Positions 7,566 to 15,618 are shown, numbered from the stretch's first letter. The stretch is DNA of 32,827 nt from an uncultured bacterium (GCA_905215775.1 CAJMRM010000033.1:1-32827), one strand, 5' to 3'. Numbers and translations are program-made. The notes: generated by a model from the letters alone, not told the origin.

Positions 7566-9211
7566 TATTCTACGATTGCTCCTCTGTCCGCTGAGGATAC
7601 CATTCTGGCATACCGCTTCAGATATCCGGTCACCTGCCTGGGCTCCTTTAACTTCATGGTCCTTCTGCGCTCCTCCATCTCCTCATCGGAAACCAGCAGC
7701 CGGATACTGTAATTGGGAATGTCGATGGCGATCGGGTCCCCATCCTTGACGTAAGCAATGGGGCCGCCAGCCGCTGCCTCCGGGGAAATATGGCCGATGG
7801 CAGCTCCGCAGGAAGCGCCGGAGAATCTTCCGTCGGTCAGAAGGGCTACGGTGGTATCCAGCTTCATCCCCACAATGGCAGAGGTGGGAGAAAGCATCTC
7901 ACGCATTCCCGGGCCGCCGGACGGTCCCTCATACCGGATCACCACCACGTCTCCGGGCACGATCTTTCCGGCGTAAATGGCCGCAATGGCCTCCTCCTCC
8001 GAATCAAAGCACCTGGCCGTCCCTGTGTTCACCAGCATTTCCGGCTTTACGGCGGAACGCTTTACAATGGCTCCGTTGGGGGCCAGGTTTCCGAAAAGCA
8101 CCGCCAGCCCGCCGGTCTTTGTATACGGACGGTCCAGAGGACGGATCACCTCCGGATCGCGGTTTTCCGCATGGGCCACGTTCTCGCCCAGGGTCTTTCC
8201 CGTAACAGTCATGCAGCTCCCGTCGATCATCCCGCCGTCCAGCAGCTCCTTCAGCACGGCGGAGATCCCTCCGGCCCGCATCAGATCCTGCATATGGTGG
8301 CGGCCCGCCGGAGCCAGATGACAGAGGTTGGGCGTTTTCTCACTGATCTCGTTGATCATATGGAGATTGATGGAAATGCCCGCCTCATGGGCAATGGCCG
8401 GAAGGTGAAGGGCCGAGTTGGTGGAGCAGCCCAGGGCCATATCGGCCGTCAGGGCATTCTCAAAGGACTTTTCCGTCACAATGTCCCTGGGACGGATGTT
8501 GCCCTCCAGAAGCTTCATGACCTGCATCCCCGCCGTCTTTGCCAGGCGGATCCGCTCTCCGTAAACTGCCGGAATGGTGCCGTTTCCGGGGAGTCCCAGG
8601 CCCAGAACCTCTGTCAGGCAGTTCATGGAATTGGCCGTGAACATACCGGAGCAGGAGCCGCAGCCCGGGCAGGAGCTGCCCTCGATCTCTGCCAGCTCGC
8701 TATCGTCGATGAGGCCGGCCTTTCTGGCTCCCACAGCCTCAAACACCGAGTTCAGATCCCTCTCCCCAATGGAAAGCATGGGGCCGCCGGACACGAAAAT
8801 ACAGGGCAGATTCAAGCGAAGGGCCGCCATGAGCATTCCCGGCACGATCTTATCGCAGTTGGGGATGAACACCAGGGCGTCGAAGCAGTGGCCGCTTACC
8901 ATGCATTCGATGGTATCGGCGATCAGCTCCCTGGAGCTTAAGGAAAAATGCATGCCCTTGTGGCCCATGGCGATGCCGTCGCAGACGCCGATGGTATTAA
9001 ACTCCATGGGAGTCCCGCCGGCTGCCAGAACGCCGTCCTTGACGGCTCTGGCAATGGTCTGCAGATGTACGTGGCCCGGGGCGATCTCATTGAATGAGTT
9101 GACCACGCCCACGAAGGGACGGCGGATCTGCTCGTCGCTGTATCCGTCGGCTTTTAAAAGGGAACGGTGGGGAGCACGCTCCACGCCGGATTTTACCTGA
9201 TCAGAATTCAT
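7565..9211 (-). CDS. ilvD: Dihydroxy-acid dehydratase
   Basis: Third common step of isoleucine and valine synthesis: dehydrates 2,3-dihydroxy-3-methylbutanoate or -pentanoate to the 2-oxo acid, using an Fe-S cluster. The 548-residue protein has the cluster-binding cysteines in FIPNCDKIVPGM and SSCPGCGSCSGMFTANSMNCL (written here as separate conserved blocks), and the C-terminal FSGASCGAAIGHISPEAAAGGP block. The start at 9211 follows AGGAG by 8 nt; the in-frame GTG three codons earlier overlaps that SD and is less likely. It begins 27 nt after ilvC and overlaps the DUF815 gene by one base. The family is oxygen-sensitive, in keeping with an anaerobe. Confidence 0.97.
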   Translation of the reverse strand: MNSDQVKSGVERAPHRSLLKADGYSDEQIRRPFVGVVNSFNEIAPGHVHLQTIARAVKDGVLAAGGTPMEFNTIGVCDGIAMGHKGMHFSLSSRELIADTIECMVSGHCFDALVFIPNCDKIVPGMLMAALRLNLPCIFVSGGPMLSIGERDLNSVFEAVGARKAGLIDDSELAEIEGSSCPGCGSCSGMFTANSMNCLTEVLGLGLPGNGTIPAVYGERIRLAKTAGMQVMKLLEGNIRPRDIVTEKSFENALTADMALGCSTNSALHLPAIAHEAGISINLHMINEISEKTPNLCHLAPAGRHHMQDLMRAGGISAVLKELLDGGMIDGSCMTVTGKTLGENVAHAENRDPEVIRPLDRPYTKTGGLAVLFGNLAPNGAIVKRSAVKPEMLVNTGTARCFDSEEEAIAAIYAGKIVPGDVVVIRYEGPSGGPGMREMLSPTSAIVGMKLDTTVALLTDGRFSGASCGAAIGHISPEAAAGGPIAYVKDGDPIAIDIPNYSIRLLVSDEEMEERRRTMKLKEPRQVTGYLKRYARMVSSADRGAIVE

Positions 9212-9238
9212 ATGCTGCACTCCTGTTCTTCCTGAAGA

Positions 9239-10252
9239 TTATTTTGCCTCGTCTAAGTTCTGGGCCTGCTTCCAGCCCATCTTGGCCCTCAATTCGCGGC
9301 CGGTCTTTGCAGCCAGCGTGTCGGCGTGGGCGGCTCTGGCCGCATTGAACATGGTGCGGCCCACCTGGTTCTCCAGGATCCAGTTCTTTGCAAAGGTGCC
9401 GTCCTGGATCTCTGTGAGCACCTGCTTCATCTCTGCCTTTACAGAATCGGTGATGATCCTCTTTCCAGTCATGTAGTCGCCGTACTCAGCCGTATCGGAG
9501 ATGGAATAGCGCATCCCCTCAAAGCCGGCGTTGAAGATCAGGTCCACGATCAGCTTCATCTCATGGATACACTCAAAGTATGCATTCTCCGGCTTATATC
9601 CGGCCTCCACCAGCGTATTGAAGCCGGCCTCCATCAGGGCACATACGCCGCCGCAGAGAACTGCCTGCTCACCGAACAGGTCTGTTTCCGTCTCTTCTTT
9701 AAATGTGGTCTCCAGAATCCCGCCTCTGGCTCCGCCGATACCGGCCGCATAAGCCTTGGCCACCTCCATGGAATTTCCGGAAGGATCCTGCTCCACCGCC
9801 ACCAGACACGGCACGCCCTTTCCTGCCACATACTGGGAGCGTACTGTATGGCCCGGGCCCTTGGGGGCGATCATGATCACGTTTACGCCGGCCGGCGGTA
9901 CGATCTGTTTGAAGTGGATATTAAAACCATGGGCAAAGCACAGGGTCTTTCCGTCGGTCAGATTTTCCCTGATGTCATTTTTATAAAGGGCAGCCTGCTT
10001 CTCATCGTTTACCAGGATCATGATGATATCAGCGGCCTTTACCGCGTCGGCAGTGTTCATTACGGTAAAGCCGTCTTCCTTTGCCTTTGCGGCAGATCTG
10101 GAGCCCTCATACAGGCCAACCACCACGTCACAGCCGGAATCTCTTAAGTTCAGCGCATGGGCGTGGCCCTGGGATCCGTATCCGATCACAGCGATCTTCT
10201 TTCCGTCCAGAAGTGATAAATTGCAGTCTCTCTCATAATACATTGTAGCCAT
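9239..10252 (-). CDS. ilvC: Ketol-acid reductoisomerase
   Basis: Rearranges and reduces 2-acetolactate or 2-aceto-2-hydroxybutanoate to the dihydroxy acid, with NAD(P)H and Mg2+. The 337-residue class I enzyme has the Rossmann motif GYGSQGHAHALNLRDSG, the cofactor-specificity loop GLYEGSRSAAKA, APKGPGHTVR, and the metal-binding region DLFGEQAVLCGG plus EMKLIVDL. The two serines in the loop suggest NADPH use, though Tyr stands where many enzymes have Arg. The start at 10252 is fixed by AAGGAG 7 nt upstream; 15 upstream in-frame codons have no SD. It follows ilvN by 52 nt. Confidence 0.97.
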   Translation of the reverse strand: MATMYYERDCNLSLLDGKKIAVIGYGSQGHAHALNLRDSGCDVVVGLYEGSRSAAKAKEDGFTVMNTADAVKAADIIMILVNDEKQAALYKNDIRENLTDGKTLCFAHGFNIHFKQIVPPAGVNVIMIAPKGPGHTVRSQYVAGKGVPCLVAVEQDPSGNSMEVAKAYAAGIGGARGGILETTFKEETETDLFGEQAVLCGGVCALMEAGFNTLVEAGYKPENAYFECIHEMKLIVDLIFNAGFEGMRYSISDTAEYGDYMTGKRIITDSVKAEMKQVLTEIQDGTFAKNWILENQVGRTMFNAARAAHADTLAAKTGRELRAKMGWKQAQNLDEAK

Positions 10253-10304
10253 AGTTTTTTCTCCTTTTATAATAAAATTTGTTAAAGCCTTTTTCATCGG
10301 ACGC

Positions 10305-10853
10305 TTACGGTTCCGGCTGTTTTTCCCTTGTCTCCCTGGGGCTTACGCTTAGGGTATTGTCCCAGCCGATCCCGATGGCAATGTCTCCGGAGCTGCTCAG
10401 CTCCAGGATCCCGAACCTGCGGATCTTCTCCACAAAGGAATCCACCTTCTCCTTGGTCCCTGTGATCTCGGCGGTCAGATGCTCTTCTCCGAAGTCCACG
10501 ACCTTTCCGCCGTATTCATTGATCAGCTCCAGCACCTGGTGCTTGGAGGAGCCCCGCTCCGTTCCGGTGAGATGCATTTTTATGAACATATGCTGGGCAA
10601 ACAGCGTATGCTCCTGCTCCAGAAGGGCCACAGTTTTTACATCGTAAAGCTTATATAGCTGACGCACCACCTGGTCCTTCATATATTCATCCCCTGTGGA
10701 CACGATGGTGAGCCGGGTGTATTCCGGGTTCTCCGTGGGTCCGGCGGAGATGGCGTCGATATTATAGCAGCGCTTGGCGTAAAGCCCGGCGATCCGGTCC
10801 AGAACGCCGAAGCGGTTGTTGACGATCAGGCCAACGGCAAATCTCTCTTCCAT
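10305..10853 (-). CDS. ilvN: Acetolactate synthase small (regulatory) subunit
   Basis: Regulatory partner of IlvB that stimulates the catalytic subunit and normally confers valine feedback inhibition. The 182-residue protein has the N-terminal ACT domain (FAVGLIVNNRFGVLDRIAGL, then RCYNIDAISAG) and the conserved C-terminal domain with the segment GKVVDFGEEHLTAEITG. The long form (about 160 residues or more) is the IlvH/IlvN type. It starts 4 nt after the ilvB stop, with its SD (AAAGGAT) inside the ilvB 3' end, so the two subunits are made together. Confidence 0.96.
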   Translation of the reverse strand: MEERFAVGLIVNNRFGVLDRIAGLYAKRCYNIDAISAGPTENPEYTRLTIVSTGDEYMKDQVVRQLYKLYDVKTVALLEQEHTLFAQHMFIKMHLTGTERGSSKHQVLELINEYGGKVVDFGEEHLTAEITGTKEKVDSFVEKIRRFGILELSSSGDIAIGIGWDNTLSVSPRETREKQPEP

Positions 10854-10857
10854 AGGC

Positions 10858-12519
10858 TTATCCTTTCACTATCATGTCTCTGGCGGACCGCCCCGGCGGG
10901 ATCATGGGAAGTACCTTTTCATCCATACTGATGTGGCAGTCGATGAGCACCGGCCCCTCGCTCCTATCTGCCTGGTCCAGGGCCTCTTTCAGCTCGTCCA
11001 TGGTGTAGGCCGAAAATCCCATGGCGCCAAAGGCCTCTGCCAGAGCCGGGAAATCGGTTTTCCGGTCCAGGGTGGTGTGGGAGTAATGACAGTCATAAAA
11101 GATCGTCTGCCACTGTCTCACCATGCCCAGGACATCGTTGTTCATCACCACGATGGTCAGAGGCAGGTTCTGGCTCACCGCCGTAGCCATCTCGTTTAAG
11201 TTCATTCCAAAGCTTCCGTCTCCGGTAAACAGCACCGTCCGCCTTCCTCCGCTGGCGATGCAGCCTCCGATGGCAGCCCCCAGACCGTAGCCCATGGTCC
11301 CCAGGCCGCCGGAGGTCAGAAGTCTCTGGGGCTTTTCAAATTTATAAAACTGCATGGTCCACATCTGGTGCTGGCCCACGTCGGTGGCTACCACCGTATC
11401 GGCGTCTCCGTGGCGGTTCACCTCTTCGATGATGGCCTGGGGGCTGAAGCCCTTCACAGGCGGCAGGACCTCTGCACTCTTATACTCCTCGATCTGGCGG
11501 ATCCATTCCGGATGCCTGCACTGCGGGAGCACATCCAGGAGCCTCTGGAGGATCCCCTTCACGTCTCCCCACATACTGATATCGGGGCTTACGTTTTTTC
11601 CGATCTCCGCCCGGTCGATGTCAATGTGGACGGTCATGCACTTACTGGTATATTCGTTCAGGTCTCCGGTGGCCCGGTCCGAAAACCGCACGCCCACGGC
11701 GAACAGAAGATCGCAGTGGGACTGGGCCATAATGGAGGCGTACTGCCCGTGCATGCCGCACATGCCCAGGTTCAGCGGATAGGAGGCCGGCACAGAGGTC
11801 AGTCCCATCATACTGAGCCCCACCGCCGCGTCCAGCCGCTTTGAGAGCTCCAGGACCTCCTTTTCGGCGCCAGAGGCGATCACGCCGCCGCCTGCATAAA
11901 TAAACGGCCTCTTTGCCTTTTTAACCATTTCCAGCAGCTCGTCTATATTGGTGATGCTGGTGGTCCGCGCTTTCCTTACAGAAGGCGCCTTCATGTCCGG
12001 ATCGTATTCCCACTCCGCCGCCTGGACGTTTTTAGGAATATCGATGAGCACCGGCCCCTTTCTTCCGTCGTTGGCGATCTCAAAGGCCTCCTGGATCGTC
12101 CGCTGGAGATCCTTAATATCCCGCACCATGAAATTGTGCTTCACAATGGGCTGGGTGACGCCTACGATATCCACCTCCTGGAAGGAATCCTTTCCCAGGC
12201 TGCTCACTGCCACGTTTCCTGTGATGGCCACCATGGGCACCGAATCCAGGTACGCATTGGCAATGCCGGTCACCAGGTTGGTGGCTCCCGGACCGCTGGT
12301 GGCCAGGACCACTCCCGTTTTCCCGCTGGCCCTGGCATAGCCGTCGGCCGCATGGGCCGCGCCCTGCTCGTGGGCCGATAATACATGGCGGATCCGGTCT
12401 GATGCCAGGTAGAGCTCATCATAAATATTTAAGACCGCACCGCCGGGATATCCGAATATCACTTCCACTCCCTGATGGATCAGCTCCTCCACCAGGATCC
12501 GTGCACCGTTCATTTTCAT
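10858..12519 (-). CDS. ilvB: Acetolactate synthase large (catalytic) subunit
   Basis: Thiamine diphosphate enzyme that condenses two pyruvates, or pyruvate and 2-oxobutanoate, at the entry to valine/leucine and isoleucine synthesis. The 553-residue protein has the N-terminal TPP pyrimidine domain with the catalytic Glu in AHEQGAAHAADGYAR, the central FAD-binding-type domain, and the TPP pyrophosphate motif GDGSFGMNLNE...NND near the C-terminus. The start at 12519 follows AAGGGG; the reading frame is open upstream into the attenuator terminator but this is not coding. It is the first structural gene of ilvBNCD and is preceded by a leader-peptide attenuator. Confidence 0.97.
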   Translation of the reverse strand: MKMNGARILVEELIHQGVEVIFGYPGGAVLNIYDELYLASDRIRHVLSAHEQGAAHAADGYARASGKTGVVLATSGPGATNLVTGIANAYLDSVPMVAITGNVAVSSLGKDSFQEVDIVGVTQPIVKHNFMVRDIKDLQRTIQEAFEIANDGRKGPVLIDIPKNVQAAEWEYDPDMKAPSVRKARTTSITNIDELLEMVKKAKRPFIYAGGGVIASGAEKEVLELSKRLDAAVGLSMMGLTSVPASYPLNLGMCGMHGQYASIMAQSHCDLLFAVGVRFSDRATGDLNEYTSKCMTVHIDIDRAEIGKNVSPDISMWGDVKGILQRLLDVLPQCRHPEWIRQIEEYKSAEVLPPVKGFSPQAIIEEVNRHGDADTVVATDVGQHQMWTMQFYKFEKPQRLLTSGGLGTMGYGLGAAIGGCIASGGRRTVLFTGDGSFGMNLNEMATAVSQNLPLTIVVMNNDVLGMVRQWQTIFYDCHYSHTTLDRKTDFPALAEAFGAMGFSAYTMDELKEALDQADRSEGPVLIDCHISMDEKVLPMIPPGRSARDMIVKG

Positions 12520-12580
12520 AAAGTTTTCCCCTTGTCTGGTTGATGGAAACAGATCTTCCAGGCCGTCATTTTTAAGAAAC

Positions 12581-12613
12581 AAAAAAACCTTACAGCGTTG
12601 TGCTGTAAGGTTT
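12581..12613 (-). terminator. Attenuator terminator in the ilvB leader
   Basis: On the minus strand AAACCTTACAGC, a 5-nt loop (ACAAC) and GCTGTAAGGTTT form a perfect 12-bp stem ending in a seven-T run. It lies 44 nt after the leader-peptide stop and about 60 nt before the ilvB start, so it can cut transcription before the operon. Confidence 0.9.
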
Positions 12614-12708
12614 CTCTCTATCCCAAATCGCTTTGGATATACTGCCGTCAGATCCCTTAAGTTTCAGCATAACGCAAATAAGCATTCCCGTCCACGACGA
12701 TAATGCTG
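12602..12708 (-). promoter_or_regulatory. Competing RNA stems of the ilv attenuator
   Basis: Three segments compete on the minus-strand RNA. CAGCAU (12703-12708), over the Ser-Ile codons, can pair with AUGCUG (12665-12670). GCUG-AAACU-UAAGG (12655-12668) can instead pair with CCUUACAGC (12602-12610), the 5' arm of the terminator, with a 5-nt bulge. A separate hairpin with a GCGA loop (AUCCAAA/UUUGGGAU, one bulge) lies between. A ribosome stalled at the Ile/Val codons would cover the first segment and favour antitermination. Confidence 0.75.
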
Positions 12709-12755
12709 CCAATAATTCGGATCACGACTGCGATTAGTACCAGTTCCATCATCAT
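12657..12755 (-). CDS. Leader peptide of the ilvBNCD operon
   Basis: A 32-codon ORF preceded by GGAAGGAG (11 nt spacing) between a strong promoter and the attenuator terminator. It starts with three Met codons and contains 6 Ile, 5 Val and 3 Leu, i.e. 14 of 32 residues are the end products of the operon, in runs such as LVLIAVVIRII and SIIVV. The stop codon lies inside the antiterminator strand, so a ribosome that finishes translation would block the antiterminator. This is the architecture of classical enterobacterial ilv leaders. No T-box motif is present, though T-boxes are the usual Firmicute solution. The peptide itself probably has no function after synthesis; a small membrane peptide is a less likely alternative. 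Confidence 0.88.
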   Translation of the reverse strand: MMMELVLIAVVIRIIGSIIVVDGNAYLRYAET

Positions 12756-12790
12756 TGTATCTGCGTCTCCTTCCCTTAATGCTAGTTTAT

Positions 12791-12818
12791 ATTATACAAA
12801 TTCCATCTGAAATTGCAA
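12791..12818 (-). promoter_or_regulatory. Promoter of the ilv operon
   Basis: On the minus strand TTGCAA (12813-12818), a 16-nt spacer and a perfect TATAAT (12791-12796) sit about 36 nt before the leader-peptide start. Transcription would begin near 12784. Confidence 0.75.
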
Positions 12819-12961
12819 GTAGTTTATTTTCATATTTACCATAAATTCAGGTTATGCTATACCCGTTCCATATATCCGATCCTCGGCTTGTCCCGGCGGG
12901 GCCGCACAGGATCCGGCCGTTCTGCCGCGCAGACGGAAGGCCAAAGCGCCCTGGCGATCTG

Positions 12962-13756
12962 TTATCTCCCCAGCAGGAACCGGTCTGCGGATACATGGAT
13001 ATCTGCGCTGAACACCGCTTTTATGAGCCAGAAGAAAAACCACAGCACCAGCACCGGGATCACACAGTTAATGATGATCAGGACCGCCACCGCATCCACA
13101 AAACGGCCCAGCGCTTTCTTTGCCTGCTCCGCTCCTTGGCTGAGCTTCTCTCCTACCCCGGAGATCCAGCCGGACAGCCCCTTTTCCTCCCCGGAAGCCT
13201 CCGCCGCTTCCTCCTCCACGGCTCCTGCGGCTTTTTCGGCTTCCTCAATGGTGCGGCTGACCTCAAAGGCCTCCTCGATCATGCTGCTGACCTTCAGGCT
13301 TGCAGGGATCACCATAAAAATGGCAAGCCCCGTCACCGCCAGGCGCACGGCAAGGCGCTTCAGGGCGCCGGAGGACAGAAGCAGTCCCAGGATCCCCAGG
13401 CCGCAGGCGGCCGGGATCAGAAGCGAAAAGGCCGCATGGCCTGTAATGGTCAGAAGGAACTTCTCCAGCAGCACAGCACCCGCAGCGATCATCAGGTAGC
13501 TGCCCAGCTCCGCGATCTGATCCGCCAGGGGAGTGGTGGCGTCTCCTGGAATGGCCGCCACCGCCATGGAGCTGGCCGCCACTGCCGCCGTCATCTCCAT
13601 GACCGTGTTCTTCTTTTCTTCCAGGGCCTCCATGGAGGCCTTATGGTATTCCGGTGCAGATACCTTTTTCGATACCACAAAGGCCGACAGCATCGCCGCA
13701 GCAAGCAGTACCAGGGACAGGACCAGCTTCTGCATCATATTCTTATTTAATTCCAT
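12962..13756 (-). CDS. Unrecognised multi-pass membrane protein
   Basis: A 264-residue protein I do not recognise. An N-terminal hydrophobic segment (residues 9-28) could be a signal anchor. It is followed by a charged loop (EALEEKKN), an alanine-rich segment, three hydrophobic segments (about 86-104, 106-127 and 135-155), an acidic alanine/glutamate-rich probable coiled coil (158-190), a Gly-Ser-rich stretch and a last strong membrane segment (221-247, with VLWFFFWLIKAVF). A weak SD (AAAGGAT) precedes the ATG. It stands alone between the ilv promoter and the phosphoribosyltransferase-like gene, with 157 nt upstream containing only a GC-rich inverted repeat (CTGCGGCA/TGCCGCAG). The long Glu/Ala region between membrane segments suggests a cytoplasmic or extracellular oligomerisation arm, but the function is unknown. 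Confidence 0.75.
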   Translation of the reverse strand: MELNKNMMQKLVLSLVLLAAAMLSAFVVSKKVSAPEYHKASMEALEEKKNTVMEMTAAVAASSMAVAAIPGDATTPLADQIAELGSYLMIAAGAVLLEKFLLTITGHAAFSLLIPAACGLGILGLLLSSGALKRLAVRLAVTGLAIFMVIPASLKVSSMIEEAFEVSRTIEEAEKAAGAVEEEAAEASGEEKGLSGWISGVGEKLSQGAEQAKKALGRFVDAVAVLIIINCVIPVLVLWFFFWLIKAVFSADIHVSADRFLLGR

Positions 13757-13914
13757 GTTTTATTATCCTTTCTCATACAGCATACGTTCCCTGCGGCAAA
13801 AGAGCGCGCCGGGAGGAGCTGCCGCAGGCCGCTTCTGCGGCATAATTCCCTTCCGCCCCATGGCGATCCCCGCGGAGCGTTTTTTATGTCATAGGACGCA
13901 CTTTCCTATAAAGT

Positions 13915-13954
13915 AAAAAACGGCGTCCAGGGACAGCCGCAGGACACCGTTTTT
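13915..13954 (-). terminator. Terminator of the phosphoribosyltransferase-like gene
   Basis: On the minus strand CGGTGTCC and GGACGCCG pair (one G-U), flanked by A and T runs, ending in TTTTTT 12 nt after the stop codon. The stem is better on the minus strand than on the plus strand, where the wobble becomes C-A. Confidence 0.8.
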
Positions 13955-13965
13955 CCTTTTTCCGT

Positions 13966-14604
13966 TTATAGTTTTGAATATCCGTATGGATTGATCAGCG
14001 CATCCAGCTTCTTCCCCTCCTTACAGATCGGGCAGTTGCGGTAATCGCTGTACATATAATCCGGCAGCTCCCGCCGGCCGAATACGGATTTAATAGGAAT
14101 CCCGTTCATCTCGTCCAGGGCGCTGAACACTGCCGACACGCTCTGGATGATCCCGCCGTAATACTGGATCCCCTCGATTCCCTTGTTGATCGTAAGGCCC
14201 GTGGTCACGGTGGCAGTCAGAAGGATCACATTCTTCCCGTTCAGCATGGGACGGAAGTTATCCTTGAACATGATCTGGCTGTTGCTGTTGAACTCGGGCT
14301 TGATGATATAAATGGTCTTATGGGCGTTCAAGGACAGGAAGCCGCCCTTTGTCAGCTCCTCTGCCAGAAGCGTTCCGATGACCTCCGTACCCTCCATACA
14401 TACGATGGTGTCCACGACCATATCATACAGGTACATATGGACCAGTGCCCTGGCGATCTCCTGGGCCTCACTGACGCGGCTCTTGATGGTCGTCAGATCG
14501 ATATAGTAATTGGTGTGGGCATGGTTTGTGGCAAAATGGCCCTTGATGACCTTTAAGCCAACGTCCGTTCCGGGTGCAAAAATTTTCTCATATTTCAGCT
14601 CCAT
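13966..14604 (-). CDS. Orotate phosphoribosyltransferase-like protein
   Basis: A 212-residue protein with a phosphoribosyltransferase (type I) fold, similar to proteins often named PyrE in Lachnospiraceae. The hydrophobic strand and loop at residues 126-138 (VILLTATVTTGLT) match the PRPP-binding position, but the two acidic residues of the usual motif are Thr and Ala here, so PRPP catalysis is doubtful. The strand VVDTIVCMEGTEVIGTLLAEEL (core GTEVIG) matches the pyrophosphate loop region. The C-terminus has CPIC (191-194) and may bind metal. The start follows AAGGAGG by 7 nt. It has its own promoter and terminator. A true pyrE would normally sit with pyr genes, and none is here; a regulatory or salvage role is possible. 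Confidence 0.75.
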   Translation of the reverse strand: MELKYEKIFAPGTDVGLKVIKGHFATNHAHTNYYIDLTTIKSRVSEAQEIARALVHMYLYDMVVDTIVCMEGTEVIGTLLAEELTKGGFLSLNAHKTIYIIKPEFNSNSQIMFKDNFRPMLNGKNVILLTATVTTGLTINKGIEGIQYYGGIIQSVSAVFSALDEMNGIPIKSVFGRRELPDYMYSDYRNCPICKEGKKLDALINPYGYSKL

Positions 14605-14644
14605 AGATCTGCCTCCTTTTTCCTGGATTCACGCACATAACCGT

Positions 14645-14656
14645 TCAGATATCTGA
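14645..14656. promoter_or_regulatory. Perfect 12-bp palindrome at a start site
   Basis: TCAGATATCTGA lies 5-16 bp downstream of the -10 of the phosphoribosyltransferase-like gene, i.e. across the expected transcription start. This is a typical place for a repressor operator. No family is assigned. Confidence 0.35.
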
Positions 14657-14660
14657 CCTT

Positions 14661-14689
14661 ATTATACTAAATATCCGGAGGTATCACAA
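14661..14689 (-). promoter_or_regulatory. Promoter of the phosphoribosyltransferase-like gene
   Basis: On the minus strand TTGTGA (14684-14689), a 17-nt spacer and TATAAT (14661-14666) precede the gene by about 57 nt. Confidence 0.75.
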
Positions 14690-14742
14690 GAAAAATCTGC
14701 ACATTTTATCTATTTTTTTAAATAGATTCACGATTCATCCCT

Positions 14743-15618
14743 TTACCAGGCCAGCACCTCATGGCCGTCCTCGGTCACCAGCACCATAATCTCCCACTGG
14801 GCCGACGGCTTTCCATCCTCGGTATAAATGGTCCAGCCGTTCCCGTCGTCCACAAAGATCTCGTCGCTGCCCATGTTGACCATGGGCTCGATGGTAAAGA
14901 TCATCCCCGGCGCCATGAGCATTTCCGTTCCCCGCCGGGTCACATAGCTGACAAAGGGATCCTCATGGAATTCCAGGCCCACGCCGTGGCCTCCCACGTC
15001 CTCCACCACTGTGTAGCCATGTTTTTTCACATGGTCATGGACGGCCTGGCCCATGTCTCCCAGATATCCCCAGGGCTTTACCTCCTGGAGTCCCTTTTCC
15101 ACCGCCTCCCGGGTGACGTGCACCAGCTTTTCCTTCTCCGGCCCCACATCCCCAATCAGGAACATGCGGGAGGAATCGGCATAATAGCCGTGAAGGATGG
15201 TGGATACGTCCACATTGATGATGTCTCCCTCTTTTAAGACCACGTCCTCCGACGGGATCCCGTGACACACCTGGGCGTCGATGGAGGTGCAGACGCTTTT
15301 GGGGAAGCCCTCATAGCCCAGAGGAGCCGGGATCCCTCCGTGCTTCGTTGTATAATCATACACCCATTGGTCGATCTCCGCCGTTGTGACCCCGGCCTTG
15401 ATCCGCTCCGCCACATAGTCCAGAACTGCCACGTTGAGCTTTCCGCTCTCCCGGATCCCCTGGATCTGCTGCGGTGTCTTGATGATCTTATGGGACGGCA
15501 CCTCATGGCCCATGAAACGGGCTCGGCTCACCTTCCTGTCGAATTCCTGATGGCACTGACCATAGGGCTTTCCGCTTCCGCACCAGCACGGGTCGCCGCT
15601 TCCGATTCTCTTTAACAT
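14743..15618 (-). CDS. map: Methionine aminopeptidase with N-terminal SEC-C zinc motif
   Basis: Removes the initiator methionine from nascent proteins. The 291-residue protein is a type I enzyme with the five metal ligands visible: Asp137 (NVDVS), Asp148 (YYADSS), His211 (GGHGVG), Glu244 (FTIEP) and Glu276 (QWEIM). The first 25 residues carry a SEC-C motif, CxC (11, 13) and CH (22, 23), as in the C-terminus of SecA, joined to the peptidase by a linker of about 20 residues. Such fusions are known in Clostridia and probably help ribosome or substrate contact. Its ATG follows the yaaA stop directly (TAAATG), so the pair is translationally coupled. The usual ribosomal protein-adk-map context is absent, so a second map elsewhere is likely. 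Confidence 0.95.
   Translation of the reverse strand: MLKRIGSGDPCWCGSGKPYGQCHQEFDRKVSRARFMGHEVPSHKIIKTPQQIQGIRESGKLNVAVLDYVAERIKAGVTTAEIDQWVYDYTTKHGGIPAPLGYEGFPKSVCTSIDAQVCHGIPSEDVVLKEGDIINVDVSTILHGYYADSSRMFLIGDVGPEKEKLVHVTREAVEKGLQEVKPWGYLGDMGQAVHDHVKKHGYTVVEDVGGHGVGLEFHEDPFVSYVTRRGTEMLMAPGMIFTIEPMVNMGSDEIFVDDGNGWTIYTEDGKPSAQWEIMVLVTEDGHEVLAW

Noticed and set aside
7790..8941. 383-codon plus-strand ORF opposite ilvD
   Set aside because: It is antisense to a fully conserved ilvD, has no SD and no recognisable domain; it reflects codon bias on the other strand.
9326..10147. 273-codon plus-strand ORF opposite ilvC
   Set aside because: Shadow of ilvC, with no ribosome binding site and no domain.
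12581..12818. T-box riboswitch before ilvB
   Set aside because: The conserved T-box sequence and a stem I specifier loop are not visible; the short ORF with Ile/Val codons explains the leader better.
14701..14735. AT-rich inverted repeat (ATCTATTT/AAATAGAT) as the map terminator
   Set aside because: No U-tract follows it on the minus strand; I could not support a terminator for map.
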